Below, in pieces: positions 54,183-62,440 of a DNA stretch of 64,000 nt. The position numbers and the translations under genes were made by a program. The stretch comes from Hirschia sp964352025 (GTDB lineage Bacteria > Pseudomonadota > Alphaproteobacteria > Caulobacterales > Hyphomonadaceae). Below the pieces are notes generated by a model, which had not been told where the DNA came from, ran no database searches, and saw nothing but the letters and a program-made list of their open reading frames with translations. Where the stretch lies: positions 45,825-109,824 of the forward strand of contig CAYGPZ010000011.1 in assembly GCA_964352025.1 (NCBI GenBank), written 5' to 3'. Every line of letters begins with the position of its first letter. Position 1 is the first letter of the stretch.

Positions 54183-54286
54183 ATCGTACCTTTTCTATAT
54201 ATGACTGCCCCATTCGCCATTCTTGAACATTTGTTCAGGCTAGATTATGATGTACAAAAGGCAAATTAAGACTGATTTGCGGTTTA

Positions 54287-54679
54287 ATGGGGACAATTTT
54301 GAATAGAGATACTTACAACGATTTTTGCAAGTCCATCCCAAACACAACGCATGTTGTACAATGGGGAGATGCACACGTTTGGAAAATAGGCGGCAAAATC
54401 TTCGCTGTGGGTGGCTGGAATAAAGATATTAGCACAGATGACCCCGACCATTTGTGCATTAGTATAAAAGTCTCAGAAATGGCTTGGGAAATACTACAAG
54501 ACGTACCTGGCTGCCGCCCTGCGCCTTACTTAGCATCCCACGGTATGAAATGGATTCAACGCACATCCGATGAAACATTGTCCGATGACGAAATGAAGTC
54601 CTACATAAAGCAAAGCCATGACATCGTCGCATCAGGACTGACCAAGAAACTGCAACGCGAATTGGGCTTGATCGAATAA
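54287..54679 (+). CDS. MmcQ/YjbR family DNA-binding protein
   Basis: A 130-residue protein of the MmcQ/YjbR double-wing fold. Characteristic blocks are HVVQWGDAHVWKIGGKIFAV, 'CISIKVSEMAWEILQDVPG' and SHGMKWIQ. Start is ATG 54287, or possibly TTG at 54299 with GGGGAC upstream. The family is called DNA-binding but its role is poorly defined. Confidence 0.85.
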   Translation: MGTILNRDTYNDFCKSIPNTTHVVQWGDAHVWKIGGKIFAVGGWNKDISTDDPDHLCISIKVSEMAWEILQDVPGCRPAPYLASHGMKWIQRTSDETLSDDEMKSYIKQSHDIVASGLTKKLQRELGLIE

Positions 54680-54776
54680 AACAAACCCTACACAAAATGT
54701 TACTTGTGAGACTTTTTGCCTCCTGTCACATCAGATAAGTTGACGTAAGCTTCCACCCAAAGCGAGGGGACGCAAA

Positions 54777-56210
54777 ATGTTAGACGAAACAAATAGAGCA
54801 GACTCAAATGATCAATATGAAAGCTCTGCTTTCATACCGCCAGCTCCCATTCCGCCCAACAAACCACCCAAATTTCATGAAGTGATATCTGCAACACTTC
54901 AAAACCCCATATCACTATGGGGAGAACCCGCATACGAGTGGCCATGGATAGAAAGTCACTTCCTGAATGAACGCTTTCTGATCGCAAATGATCCTGACCT
55001 CATTCACTATCTACTCGTTGAAAATGCGAAAAACTACCGCATGGCAACAGTACGCCAACTTATTATCAAGCCGATATTGCGCGACGGCCTACTGACCGCT
55101 GAAGGCGAAGTCTGGAAACGCACACGTAAATCGATCGCACCCGTCTTTGCACCGCGGCACTCCAAAGGGTTTGCCGACCTCATGCTATCGTCAATCCAGA
55201 AATATAATGAGAAATACGAAGAAGCTGCATCCAATGAAAGCGTCTGCGACATCTCCGTCGATATGACTGAGCTAACGTATGAAGTTTTAGCGCAAACCCT
55301 TTTCTCTGGCGACATAGCGGCTGAAGACAATGAGTTTTCAAAAGACGTCGAACAACTCTTAGAAACAATGGGAAAAGTTGATCCACTGGACCTCATCAAA
55401 GCTCCCAGCTGGATACCTCGCTTAAATCGCCTGAGAGGCAAAAAAATACTCAATCGATTTAGAAAAATCGTATCTGATACAATTGTTCAACGTCGCCAAT
55501 CAATGACAAGCCCAGACGGCGCACCCGATGACTTTCTAACGCTATTGCTTAATCAAGAAGGCGAAAACGGCCTGACCCATAGCGAGATTGAAGATAACAT
55601 CATTACGTTTATCGGTGCGGGCCATGAAACAACAGCACGCGCATTGGCTTGGACGCACTATCTCATTGCCAACTCCCCGCTTCACCGCGACCATTTAGAA
55701 GCCGAAGCGGACAAAGTGCACGCCGAGAATATCGCGCCAGTCGATTGGCTCAATGCGATGCCGTGGACACGTGCTGTTTTTGAAGAAGCATTGCGACTAT
55801 ATCCACCTGCACCATCCATCAACCGCGCCGCGATAGAAGCCGATCGCTGGACATCTAAAGATGGGAAAACAATCAATATTGTAAAAGGCACAACCATACT
55901 TGTTCTGCCATGGACGCTACATCGCCACAAAAAGCTGTGGGAGGCACCAGAAGAGTTCAGGCCAGAACGGTTTATGCCCGAAAACAAATCCCAGATAAAC
56001 CGCTACCAATATCTCCCATTTGGTGTTGGCCCGCGCGTCTGCATTGGGGCCGCGTTTGCAATGCAGGAAGCCGTTATCGCCCTTGGATCATTGCTGCATT
56101 CTTATCGCTTTGAACTGACACCAGAGACAAACCCATGGCCCGTTCAACGTCTGACCGTCCAACCCAAAGGCGGCATCCCTTTAAAAATCAGCAAAAGACA
56201 CCGCCCATAA
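54777..56210 (+). CDS. Cytochrome P450
   Basis: A 477-residue soluble P450 with no membrane anchor. The I-helix oxygen-binding motif is FIGAGHETTARAL, ExxR is in FEEALRLYPP and the haem-ligand loop is FGVGPRVCIGAAF with Cys as the axial ligand. Such bacterial P450s need ferredoxin and a reductase; neither is adjacent. Length is above the usual 400-420 of soluble bacterial P450s and nearer to fatty-acid or terpene hydroxylases of the CYP4-like type. Substrate unknown. Confidence 0.9.
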   Translation: MLDETNRADSNDQYESSAFIPPAPIPPNKPPKFHEVISATLQNPISLWGEPAYEWPWIESHFLNERFLIANDPDLIHYLLVENAKNYRMATVRQLIIKPILRDGLLTAEGEVWKRTRKSIAPVFAPRHSKGFADLMLSSIQKYNEKYEEAASNESVCDISVDMTELTYEVLAQTLFSGDIAAEDNEFSKDVEQLLETMGKVDPLDLIKAPSWIPRLNRLRGKKILNRFRKIVSDTIVQRRQSMTSPDGAPDDFLTLLLNQEGENGLTHSEIEDNIITFIGAGHETTARALAWTHYLIANSPLHRDHLEAEADKVHAENIAPVDWLNAMPWTRAVFEEALRLYPPAPSINRAAIEADRWTSKDGKTINIVKGTTILVLPWTLHRHKKLWEAPEEFRPERFMPENKSQINRYQYLPFGVGPRVCIGAAFAMQEAVIALGSLLHSYRFELTPETNPWPVQRLTVQPKGGIPLKISKRHRP

Positions 56211-56213
56211 AGG

Positions 56214-56708
56214 TTATGCCTGCAATTCTCCCAATAATTCTTCCATAAGGTTGAAGCCCATGCCCCAGCCTCCGCCCATGCGGTCTTTCATGCTGGCGAA
56301 CATTTCAATTTCAGCATCCGTGGCATTGTGAGGCTGCCATGTGAAGCGAAGCTTTGTGATATCTCCGGCTTCTTCAAAGTCAGCAATAGCTAGCAGTGTT
56401 TCAGGCCAATTGGGCATCTTGGGTGAGGCAACAATATTCCATTGATCATCAGTCGATGATTGCAGCATGGACAACATGTCTTCTGGCTGGACTTTTTCAA
56501 AGACTGCCTTGCTGAACATGGAACCTTTTTCCATGCGCATTTCGTGCAACCATTCACCGCCTGCCTGCAAATCGAATTTGTGGATAATCGACTCCACATT
56601 TGGTCCATACCAACGCGCGAGCAATTCTGGGTCCGTCCAGCATTTCCAGACGAGGCTTTTAGACGCCTTGAACTCTCTATCTATAACCAGTTTTGGCAAT
56701 TCACTCAT
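56214..56708 (-). CDS. SRPBCC (AHSA1-like) domain protein
   Basis: A 164-residue START-like beta-barrel protein of the AHSA1 group: 'FKASKSLVWKCWTDPELLAR' followed by WYGPN at the N-terminus and a C-terminal helix with MGGGWGMGFNLMEELLGEL. It is translated together with the ArsR gene, which overlaps it by eight bases. ArsR-SRPBCC pairs are common; the ligand of the SRPBCC protein is unknown. Confidence 0.85.
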   Translation of the reverse strand: MSELPKLVIDREFKASKSLVWKCWTDPELLARWYGPNVESIIHKFDLQAGGEWLHEMRMEKGSMFSKAVFEKVQPEDMLSMLQSSTDDQWNIVASPKMPNWPETLLAIADFEEAGDITKLRFTWQPHNATDAEIEMFASMKDRMGGGWGMGFNLMEELLGELQA

Positions 56709-57069
56709 TGGGTTTACCCCCCTCTTCCATTTTTAATTCATCCAACAGGGCATCCAGCTGATCAAAGCTGTTTTCCCAAAACTCTTTATATTGTTCCAGC
56801 CAATTCACCGCTGCCTGCATAGGTTCGGCTTTTAGGTGCGAAATGCGTTTTTGTTTTTCGATACGCTTTTCAATCAGCCCCGCTTTTTCAAGCACTTTCA
56901 AATGCTTGGAAATCGCTGGCTGGCTCATCGCAAATGGCTCAGCTAGATCACTTACCGCCGCATCTCCAATCGACAATTTAGATATGATCGCACGCCGCGT
57001 CGGGTCAGCTAACGCTGCAAAAATCGCATCCAGATCAGGCTCTCTATTTATATAACCAACTTGTTCCAT
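56701..57069 (-). CDS. ArsR-family transcriptional regulator
   Basis: A 122-residue winged-HTH regulator with DAIFAALADPTRRAIISKL and the recognition region 'MSQPAISKHLKVLEKAGLIE'. No metal-binding Cys motif. Partner gene is the SRPBCC protein. The promoter shows a 9-bp inverted repeat that includes the start region, and no ribosome-binding site is evident before the ATG at 57069, so translation may be leaderless. Confidence 0.88.
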   Translation of the reverse strand: MEQVGYINREPDLDAIFAALADPTRRAIISKLSIGDAAVSDLAEPFAMSQPAISKHLKVLEKAGLIEKRIEKQKRISHLKAEPMQAAVNWLEQYKEFWENSFDQLDALLDELKMEEGGKPNE

Positions 57070-57085
57070 AACTATATGGTTATAT
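57050..57085. promoter_or_regulatory. Operator-like inverted repeat at the arsR start
   Basis: ATATAACCA (57050-57058) and TGGTTATAT (57077-57085) are perfect inverted repeats around the arsR start codon. A second dyad, ATAAC-n6-GTTAT (57068-57083), lies within. Binding of the ArsR protein would block its own promoter. Confidence 0.55.
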
Positions 57086-57175
57086 TAAAAACAAATATGT
57101 CGCAGTAGAAAATTTGCTGTCCAAGCCTACATCTCTATGTGTGACGATAAATTATTCATTTTGATGGTTTGGAAA

Positions 57176-57760
57176 ATGTCAAAAAACATCTTTATCTGGG
57201 TTGGTCATCCAAGCAAAAACTCTTTTACAAATGCGCTCGCAACTGCGTTCGAGAAAGGCGCTGTTGAAAATGGCGCAAATGTTCGGCGAATGAATTTATC
57301 TGATATGGATTTTGATCCCGACCTCACATTTGCATACACAAAACGTAAGGACTTAGAGCCTTGCCTTGTGGAATGGCGAGAAAATATGCAATGGGCAAAC
57401 CATGTGTGCTGGCTTTACCCGCAATGGTGGGGCGGTATGCCTGCCAAAGCAAAAGGCGTACTCGATCGCGCTTTTCTTCCCGGCTTTGCAATGGAGTACC
57501 ACAAAGACGATCCTTTCTGGGATGGATTATTAAAGGGGCGAAGCGCAACAGTTATAATGCCGAGTGATGCACCACACTATTATGACCGTATTAGAAATGG
57601 AGCCCCTGCTCTAAAATCAGTCCGACGCATGATATTGAACTTCTCCGGCATTCGCCCAGTGAAGACCTGGCAATTAGGCACAATTAAAACGTCGACAGAA
57701 TCTAAACGTGCGAAATGGCTCAAATATTCTGAAAAATTAGGTAAAAAGGCATCGAATTAG
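57176..57760 (+). CDS. Flavodoxin-like NAD(P)H:quinone oxidoreductase family protein
   Basis: A 194-residue protein with the flavodoxin-like fold: 'IFIWVGHPSKNSFTNALATA' at the N-terminus, QWANHVCWLYPQWWGGMPAKAKGVLDR in the middle (with the PQWWGGMPA FMN-binding loop) and ATVIMPSD afterwards. It fits the NQO1/KefF-type quinone reductases. The start at 57176 is chosen by family N-terminus; an upstream start adds 13 residues. It is divergent from the arsR gene and may be regulated by it. Confidence 0.83.
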   Translation: MSKNIFIWVGHPSKNSFTNALATAFEKGAVENGANVRRMNLSDMDFDPDLTFAYTKRKDLEPCLVEWRENMQWANHVCWLYPQWWGGMPAKAKGVLDRAFLPGFAMEYHKDDPFWDGLLKGRSATVIMPSDAPHYYDRIRNGAPALKSVRRMILNFSGIRPVKTWQLGTIKTSTESKRAKWLKYSEKLGKKASN

Positions 57761-57831
57761 TTCTTCATTTGACGCTAATCAAAAACCAGTTATTTTCCGC
57801 CAGAATCTCAACTGACAGAAAGCCCTTCGCC

Positions 57832-58194
57832 ATGTTTAACTACCCCGATGATTTTGATGGCGAAATGCTTGGCCATATTCGCGATGGTGGCTCGGAAATG
57901 GATCAGCCCATGGTGATTGATTTTGCCATTGATGCACACCCACAAAAAACTGCCGAAGCGATCTCAAATGCCTGTGAAAACGCGCTCAAAGACAAAGGCT
58001 TCCAAGTTGAAGTCATTGCACCCGACGAAGACGACCCTGAAGATAACCGCTGGAGTGTATATTGCTCGCTACACATGGTTCCGCTCTATGATGAAATCAT
58101 TCAAATCCAGAAGGATTTACAGGCCATTGCAGAGCCTCTAGGCGGCGCAGCAGATGGTTGGGGTACATATGGCAATGCTCCAGAGGACGAGTAA
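57832..58194 (+). CDS. rraB: Ribonuclease E inhibitor RraB family protein
   Basis: A 120-residue acidic protein with the RraB fold pattern: VIDFAIDAHPQKTAEAIS, RWSVYCSLHMVPLYDEIIQ and the closing GGAADGWGTYGN. RraB binds RNase E and alters degradosome activity in enterobacteria. The start at 57832 is chosen over a TTG at 57769 because the family begins close to the FDGEML stretch. The next gene starts three bases after its stop. Confidence 0.78.
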   Translation: MFNYPDDFDGEMLGHIRDGGSEMDQPMVIDFAIDAHPQKTAEAISNACENALKDKGFQVEVIAPDEDDPEDNRWSVYCSLHMVPLYDEIIQIQKDLQAIAEPLGGAADGWGTYGNAPEDE

Positions 58195-58197
58195 ATC

Positions 58198-58755
58198 ATG
58201 TCCATTCCTAAAATAGACTTACGTCAAGACGAAACCATTCTCTGGGATGCACCTATCGACACTCAGATAATGAATAAGATCAATAATAACAGCCGCCTTG
58301 TTTATGCAATTCTAGCAACGTCAATGCTATTGCTCGCCCTATATCTAATGATCTTGTTTGCAAATGGTTTTTGGGGCGCAAACGAAAACGTCCGCAATTC
58401 GCGCCTTATTGCGACCATTGTGACTGCCCCTGCTGTGTTGGTGTCACTTGTTGCGCTTTGGGCCTTTATCGAGCGCTTCCGCCTTATTGGGTCACACACC
58501 ATGCCCGCCCATTATTTCGTGACCAATCAACGCGCCATCTCCGTCAAGGATACAGACGAATTGTTCGACGAAATCAATTTGGCAGATGTTTCTCACACCA
58601 GCATTGACGGACAAAGTGAAACGCAAATCCTCATGCTGGCCCGCACCGCCAGTGACAAAGATGAAGAAGAACGCAAACCACCCTTCCTCTTCATCCACCT
58701 TGAAGACCTAAACGCCGTTAAAACGCTAGTGGATCAGCAAATAGTGAACGACTAG
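58198..58755 (+). CDS. PH-like membrane protein, paralogue 1
   Basis: A 185-residue protein with a short LRQDETILWDAP start, two membrane helices (about 35-57 and 72-94) and a C-terminal bacterial PH-like beta domain opened by YFVTNQRAI. This layout (ExxLW, two helices, Y-x-V/I-T-x-x-R/K) recurs in the genes at 58786 and 61677. The ribosome-binding region lies in the end of rraB, so it is likely co-transcribed and coupled. Function unknown. Confidence 0.68.
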   Translation: MSIPKIDLRQDETILWDAPIDTQIMNKINNNSRLVYAILATSMLLLALYLMILFANGFWGANENVRNSRLIATIVTAPAVLVSLVALWAFIERFRLIGSHTMPAHYFVTNQRAISVKDTDELFDEINLADVSHTSIDGQSETQILMLARTASDKDEEERKPPFLFIHLEDLNAVKTLVDQQIVND

Positions 58756-58785
58756 TTATTAGTTGAATTTTGGGGCCACGTAGGA

Positions 58786-59367
58786 ATGATTTGCACAAAG
58801 GCACGTACAATTTTGCAACCTCATATCGGGGCAAATGAAAAGCTATTGTGGGCACAAAACGGGCGCGGCTTCAGATTGGATGGGAACACCGTTTACAAGC
58901 TGATTTTTATGCCAATTTGGATGAGTATTTTCATAGCCGGCATTGAACCAGCTCTGACTGACGGGATGCGCATTCGCGGAACCAATGAAACCATTTCGCC
59001 AGTCGGATCATTGATATTTCTATCATTTTTCATCACGATAGGAATTATCGGGCTCTATATAGTTATTAGACAGCTCACCTCTCCTCTATTCTCGACTTAT
59101 GGAATTACTGACAAAAAAGTATACATCATTCACCAAAAATTCTGGCCGACAAAAACAACAATTTTGACACCGACGGAAATACAAAATCTTCACGCACAAT
59201 TTTCTTTGTCAGGCGGAAATGTATGGCTAAACGATTTGCCACGCCAAAAGAACTTACAAACCCACGGGATTGTACTGCGAGGCATAAAAGACGCCGAGCT
59301 AGTCGCTAAAATCATTCACGATGAACTAGGCGTTTCTTATGCACCAAGCGGCCATCAAGAAAGTTAG
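58786..59367 (+). CDS. PH-like membrane protein, paralogue 2
   Basis: A 193-residue protein with the same layout as its neighbour: ANEKLLWAQNGRG near residue 16, two membrane helices (about 40-58 and 75-97), then YGITDKKVYIIHQ opening the PH-like domain. The ATG at 58786 follows TAGGA closely. It is separated from paralogue 1 by 30 bases. Function unknown. Confidence 0.65.
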   Translation: MICTKARTILQPHIGANEKLLWAQNGRGFRLDGNTVYKLIFMPIWMSIFIAGIEPALTDGMRIRGTNETISPVGSLIFLSFFITIGIIGLYIVIRQLTSPLFSTYGITDKKVYIIHQKFWPTKTTILTPTEIQNLHAQFSLSGGNVWLNDLPRQKNLQTHGIVLRGIKDAELVAKIIHDELGVSYAPSGHQES

Positions 59368-59422
59368 AAACAGTTTCTAGAGGAGCCTCAAGGAAGAGAA
59401 CTTCTTAGATTACCACCAAAAC

Positions 59423-60529
59423 TCACCCAACTGATTTCAGATGTTTCAGCACATCTTCAGTGAGGGCAATGTTTGTTGATGATCCTCGGATAGCGGCATC
59501 GGTATCAATCTTAAGTGATTTGAAATCTTGCAGAAGGCGTGAGAACTTTTGAACATTACCCTGTGAAGACTCCGACGTATTCATAATGTTTGCTAGGGCC
59601 ACGCCAACAGTTTCCGTCATACGCTGCGCGCAAGCATCGATTTCATCGCTCTCGCTCATTGCCGCATCCAGCGACGTACCAAGAACAGAAATTTTCTCGC
59701 TCATGGCCTGCGTTGAACTTCCCAACTCTAGAATAAGCTTACGAATATCATCTGCCGCATTTGCAGAAGATTGAGACAAGGATTTCACTTCGTTCGCGAC
59801 GATATTGAAACCGCGTCCTGCATCCCCTGCACGCGCTGCCTCAATCGCAGCATTTAAAGCAAGCAGGTTCGTGCGAGACGAAATCTCGGCAATCTTGGCT
59901 GTCATTTCACTAATTTGCCCAAATGACTTTTCCAGTTCCGAAACGGCCAATTCCGCCTCTTGCCGTGTCGTGTTTGCAGCACCAATTGCGTCACGATTAT
60001 TTTTCACGAGCGACGACGCCTGATGCGCCACATTGCTTGTCTCTTCCAGCATAGAGATATCGCCAGCAAAACTATTCACATCGGCATTCAATTTTTCGAC
60101 AAAGCCTTCTGCAAATTCTATAGCGCTTTGAATATGCTGCTTACGCTCTTTAGAGCTTGAATTCACCTTACGCGCATTATCTTTGACTGTTACAACAATT
60201 GAAGAAGCCGCTTGAATAGCCTCCTGATTAATATTGCTATCGGGTGAGCTAGCAGGGTTCATTTCATGGGTGGAGTTGTCGCTCTCTTTGGCAACCTCTT
60301 GATGTGCAGACACGTGCTGTGAAGCCTGACTTAAACTTGCATTCTCCTGCTCCCGCCCCGTCAAATAGCTAGATACGAATGATACAGAAAATGGTACAAT
60401 AAAAGTAAGGATCGCATTTACCCAGTTAAATGCCTCATCGCCAAACAAAGCCCCTTTTTGATTGATCAAAATGAGGATCGGTCCAACAATAAACATTGTA
60501 ATAATTGCGCGCCGAACAGCAGTATACAT
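59423..60529 (-). CDS. Chemoreceptor-like protein with NrtS-like membrane part
   Basis: A 368-residue protein. Residues 1-60 hold two membrane helices with 'GPILILINQKGALFGDEAFN' and LTFIVPFSVSFVSSYLTGRE, resembling the NrtS nitrate/nitrite transporter family. The rest is a methyl-accepting signalling domain (about 110-368) with SSRTNLLALNAAIEAARAGDAGRG. There is no periplasmic sensor and no HAMP domain. It may link transport or membrane state to chemotaxis or another kinase pathway; this is inference. Confidence 0.75.
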   Translation of the reverse strand: MYTAVRRAIITMFIVGPILILINQKGALFGDEAFNWVNAILTFIVPFSVSFVSSYLTGREQENASLSQASQHVSAHQEVAKESDNSTHEMNPASSPDSNINQEAIQAASSIVVTVKDNARKVNSSSKERKQHIQSAIEFAEGFVEKLNADVNSFAGDISMLEETSNVAHQASSLVKNNRDAIGAANTTRQEAELAVSELEKSFGQISEMTAKIAEISSRTNLLALNAAIEAARAGDAGRGFNIVANEVKSLSQSSANAADDIRKLILELGSSTQAMSEKISVLGTSLDAAMSESDEIDACAQRMTETVGVALANIMNTSESSQGNVQKFSRLLQDFKSLKIDTDAAIRGSSTNIALTEDVLKHLKSVG

Positions 60530-60736
60530 TCTAGGTCATCTTTCAAAGTAAGGTTGTATGTGGATAATTTGCAGTTTACGGTTAACTTTTAGTTTAACTC
60601 TTCAATTGCCTCACCGGAAAATTCAGCAACCTCACCTCTACACCAGAAGCGTTTGTTTAAGCGCTGAAATGGCGACACCTCCCCAGTCCTCTATAAATCT
60701 GGTAATGTGCAAAGAAAAGCTGAAACGGGGCACATC

Positions 60737-61483
60737 ATGGCAAATAGCCTTGGCACGGTAAGAATTGATAAAAGATATTGCGGCCCGCCTAAATCAGGCA
60801 ATGGCGGATATTCTTGCGGTCTATTGGCCAACTTCATTGAAGGCGCTGCCAATGTCCGCCTATCCATACCGCCTCCGCTGGATACCGACATTCAGATAAT
60901 CTCAGAAGACTCAGGTATCGGCGCATATGTTGAAGGCGCAAAAATTGGACAAGCCGCTCCCGCATATGTGGACATCAACCTACCTAAAATTCCCACACGT
61001 GAAGCCATAAAAAAAGCACGTCAAATCTATCTGGATGATGCCGATAATCATCCGCTGGATGTATGTTTTGTATGTGGCCCAAAACGCCAACCTGATGATG
61101 GACTTTGCCTTTTTACGGGCCCCATTGAAAACAGCACTGTAAATGCCGATTTTTGGTCTCCAAATGCTGACCATGCAGACGAAGATGGTCTCGTCCGGCC
61201 TGAAATACTCTGGGCTGCGCTTGATTGCCCGACATTTTTTGCTCTGCGCAACGGAAACACAAAATTCTGTTTATTAGGCTCCCTGACCGCTGAGGTTTAT
61301 CGCCGTCCTAAATCAAAAGAAGAGCTAATCATCATGGCATGGGCGCGAGGTGTAGATGGCCGGAAACTATTTGGCGATTGCGCAATCGTCGATGAAAAAG
61401 GCGAAATTATCGCTGCATCAAATGCAGTCTGGATCGAAATAACCGACCCAAAAAAAATCGAAATGTTCAGAGCGTCTTCTTAG
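60737..61483 (+). CDS. Hotdog-fold thioesterase-like protein
   Basis: A 248-residue protein with two hotdog-like halves. The middle carries LDVCFVCGPKRQPDDGLCLFTGPI and the second half RPEILWAALDCPTFFAL, a pattern seen in widespread thioesterase-like proteins of unknown substrate. The Cys pair in CFVC is conserved in this group. The start at 60737 is chosen because GGGGCAC lies upstream; an earlier ATG adds ten residues. Confidence 0.7.
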   Translation: MANSLGTVRIDKRYCGPPKSGNGGYSCGLLANFIEGAANVRLSIPPPLDTDIQIISEDSGIGAYVEGAKIGQAAPAYVDINLPKIPTREAIKKARQIYLDDADNHPLDVCFVCGPKRQPDDGLCLFTGPIENSTVNADFWSPNADHADEDGLVRPEILWAALDCPTFFALRNGNTKFCLLGSLTAEVYRRPKSKEELIIMAWARGVDGRKLFGDCAIVDEKGEIIAASNAVWIEITDPKKIEMFRASS

Positions 61484-61521
61484 GTAAGACAAACCACACA
61501 TTTGATTTTTGAACACCGCAA

Positions 61522-61549
61522 TTGACCCACCAGAATATTTAGTTATTTT
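61522..61549 (+). promoter_or_regulatory. Promoter of the first TPP-riboswitch-like leader
   Basis: TTGACC (61522-61527), a 16-base spacer and TATTTT (61544-61549). An 18-base stretch covering the -35 region (61520-61537) is identical to 62284-62301 before the second riboswitch, so promoter and leader were duplicated together. Confidence 0.6.
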
Positions 61550-61555
61550 CTAACT

Positions 61556-61670
61556 GTATGGGGGGATGCACGTGGTTAATACGTCGAATTGGTTGCGCCA
61601 AATTTCTAAACCTCCTTAACCTGATCTGGAAAGCGGACAATACCGTCCCCAACCAGCGTAGGAACGGAGT
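61556..61670 (+). promoter_or_regulatory. Diverged TPP riboswitch (THI element) before a PH-like gene
   Basis: The 3' half matches a TPP aptamer: AACCTGATCTGG, the insert AAAGCGGACAATACCGTCC and CCAGCGTAGGAACGG, nearly identical to the copy at 62318. This is the pyrophosphate-sensing helix. The 5' half has a G-run and a hairpin (ACGT-n7-ACGT) but lacks CTGAGA, the pyrimidine-sensing motif; GTCGAA occupies the corresponding place. The last bases include the ribosome-binding site for the gene at 61677. It could be a decayed or altered-specificity riboswitch. Confidence 0.75.
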
Positions 61671-61676
61671 AATGAG

Positions 61677-62249
61677 TTGGAATTTAAAAGCCCTAAAATA
61701 AATAATTTCCTAAAAAAAACACTGCGCAATGGCGAAGCAGTCTTGTGGAAACATGAAAATGCAAGCGGCCCGATGGGTCATAAACTCATAGTGCTATACG
61801 GATTTATTTTTACCCTTTTTTGGCTTGGGGCCGTTCTACAGTTTAGTGGAAATATTCAATCTATTTCGGATATAACAGCAGCAGCGTTACAGCCCCCACT
61901 TCCTTTGTTTTTTGCAATAGGCATAATTCAACTGATTGTCATTGTCTGGCTTATTTTTAGAATTAATAAATTCGTCTATGTCGTCACAGATCAACGTATT
62001 ATTCTAACAAATTCAGCTTCACCGATGCTTACTAAATTTATAGATGCTCGCGGCATCACATCACTTGGAAGAACTGGAAGTGAGAGCAAAGGAAATATCA
62101 GCCTGCAAGAACCCGCGGGCATGGGTTTCTTTTCTTACTCAAGTATTTTTACACCTATCAAAATAGCGAACATACCCGAACCAAAAAAAGTTGAAGCGCT
62201 AATATATGATCGGCTGATCAAGCCTCTAAAGGAAAACTCCCGAAAATAA
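61677..62249 (+). CDS. PH-like membrane protein, paralogue 3, behind a riboswitch
   Basis: A 190-residue protein with the layout of paralogues 1 and 2: LRNGEAVLWKHE near residue 15, two membrane helices (about 36-58 and 75-95) and YVVTDQRIILTN opening a PH-like domain. The start is TTG at 61677 with GGAG seven bases upstream; an out-of-frame ATG at 61672 encodes only nine residues. Its leader carries a diverged TPP aptamer, so expression may respond to a thiamine-related or other ligand. No thiamine function is known for the family. Confidence 0.68.
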   Translation: MEFKSPKINNFLKKTLRNGEAVLWKHENASGPMGHKLIVLYGFIFTLFWLGAVLQFSGNIQSISDITAAALQPPLPLFFAIGIIQLIVIVWLIFRINKFVYVVTDQRIILTNSASPMLTKFIDARGITSLGRTGSESKGNISLQEPAGMGFFSYSSIFTPIKIANIPEPKKVEALIYDRLIKPLKENSRK

Positions 62250-62285
62250 AAAACCCATCACACCAATCCGAATTCGAAACACTAA

Positions 62286-62313
62286 TTGACCCACCAGAAT
62301 AATCAGGTATCTT
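62286..62313 (+). promoter_or_regulatory. Promoter of the thiC riboswitch transcript
   Basis: TTGACC (62286-62291), a 16-base spacer and TATCTT (62308-62313), the same arrangement as at 61522. Transcription would start about 62320, at the beginning of the aptamer. Confidence 0.6.
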
Positions 62314-62317
62314 CAGC

Positions 62318-62432
62318 CGATCCGAGGGGCGCGTATGGTTAAGCGCTGAGATGGAGCCACGACCGCTCTAGCACCCTTTGAACCTGATCTGGAAAGCGGA
62401 CAATACCGTCCTCAACCAGCGTAGGAACGGAA
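62318..62432 (+). promoter_or_regulatory. TPP riboswitch (THI element) of the DUF1801-thiC transcript
   Basis: All core parts of a TPP aptamer are visible: GGGGCGC (62326-62332), the P3 hairpin GCGC-n10-GCGC, CTGAGA (62345-62350), an extra hairpin (GGAGC/GCTCT), ACCCTTTGAACCTGATCTGG and CCAGCGTAGGAA. The final AGGAACGG is also the ribosome-binding site for the GTG at 62441, so ligand binding probably blocks translation. The downstream thiC gene makes the thiamine pyrimidine, which fits feedback control. Confidence 0.92.
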
Positions 62433-62440
62433 CAAAGATT

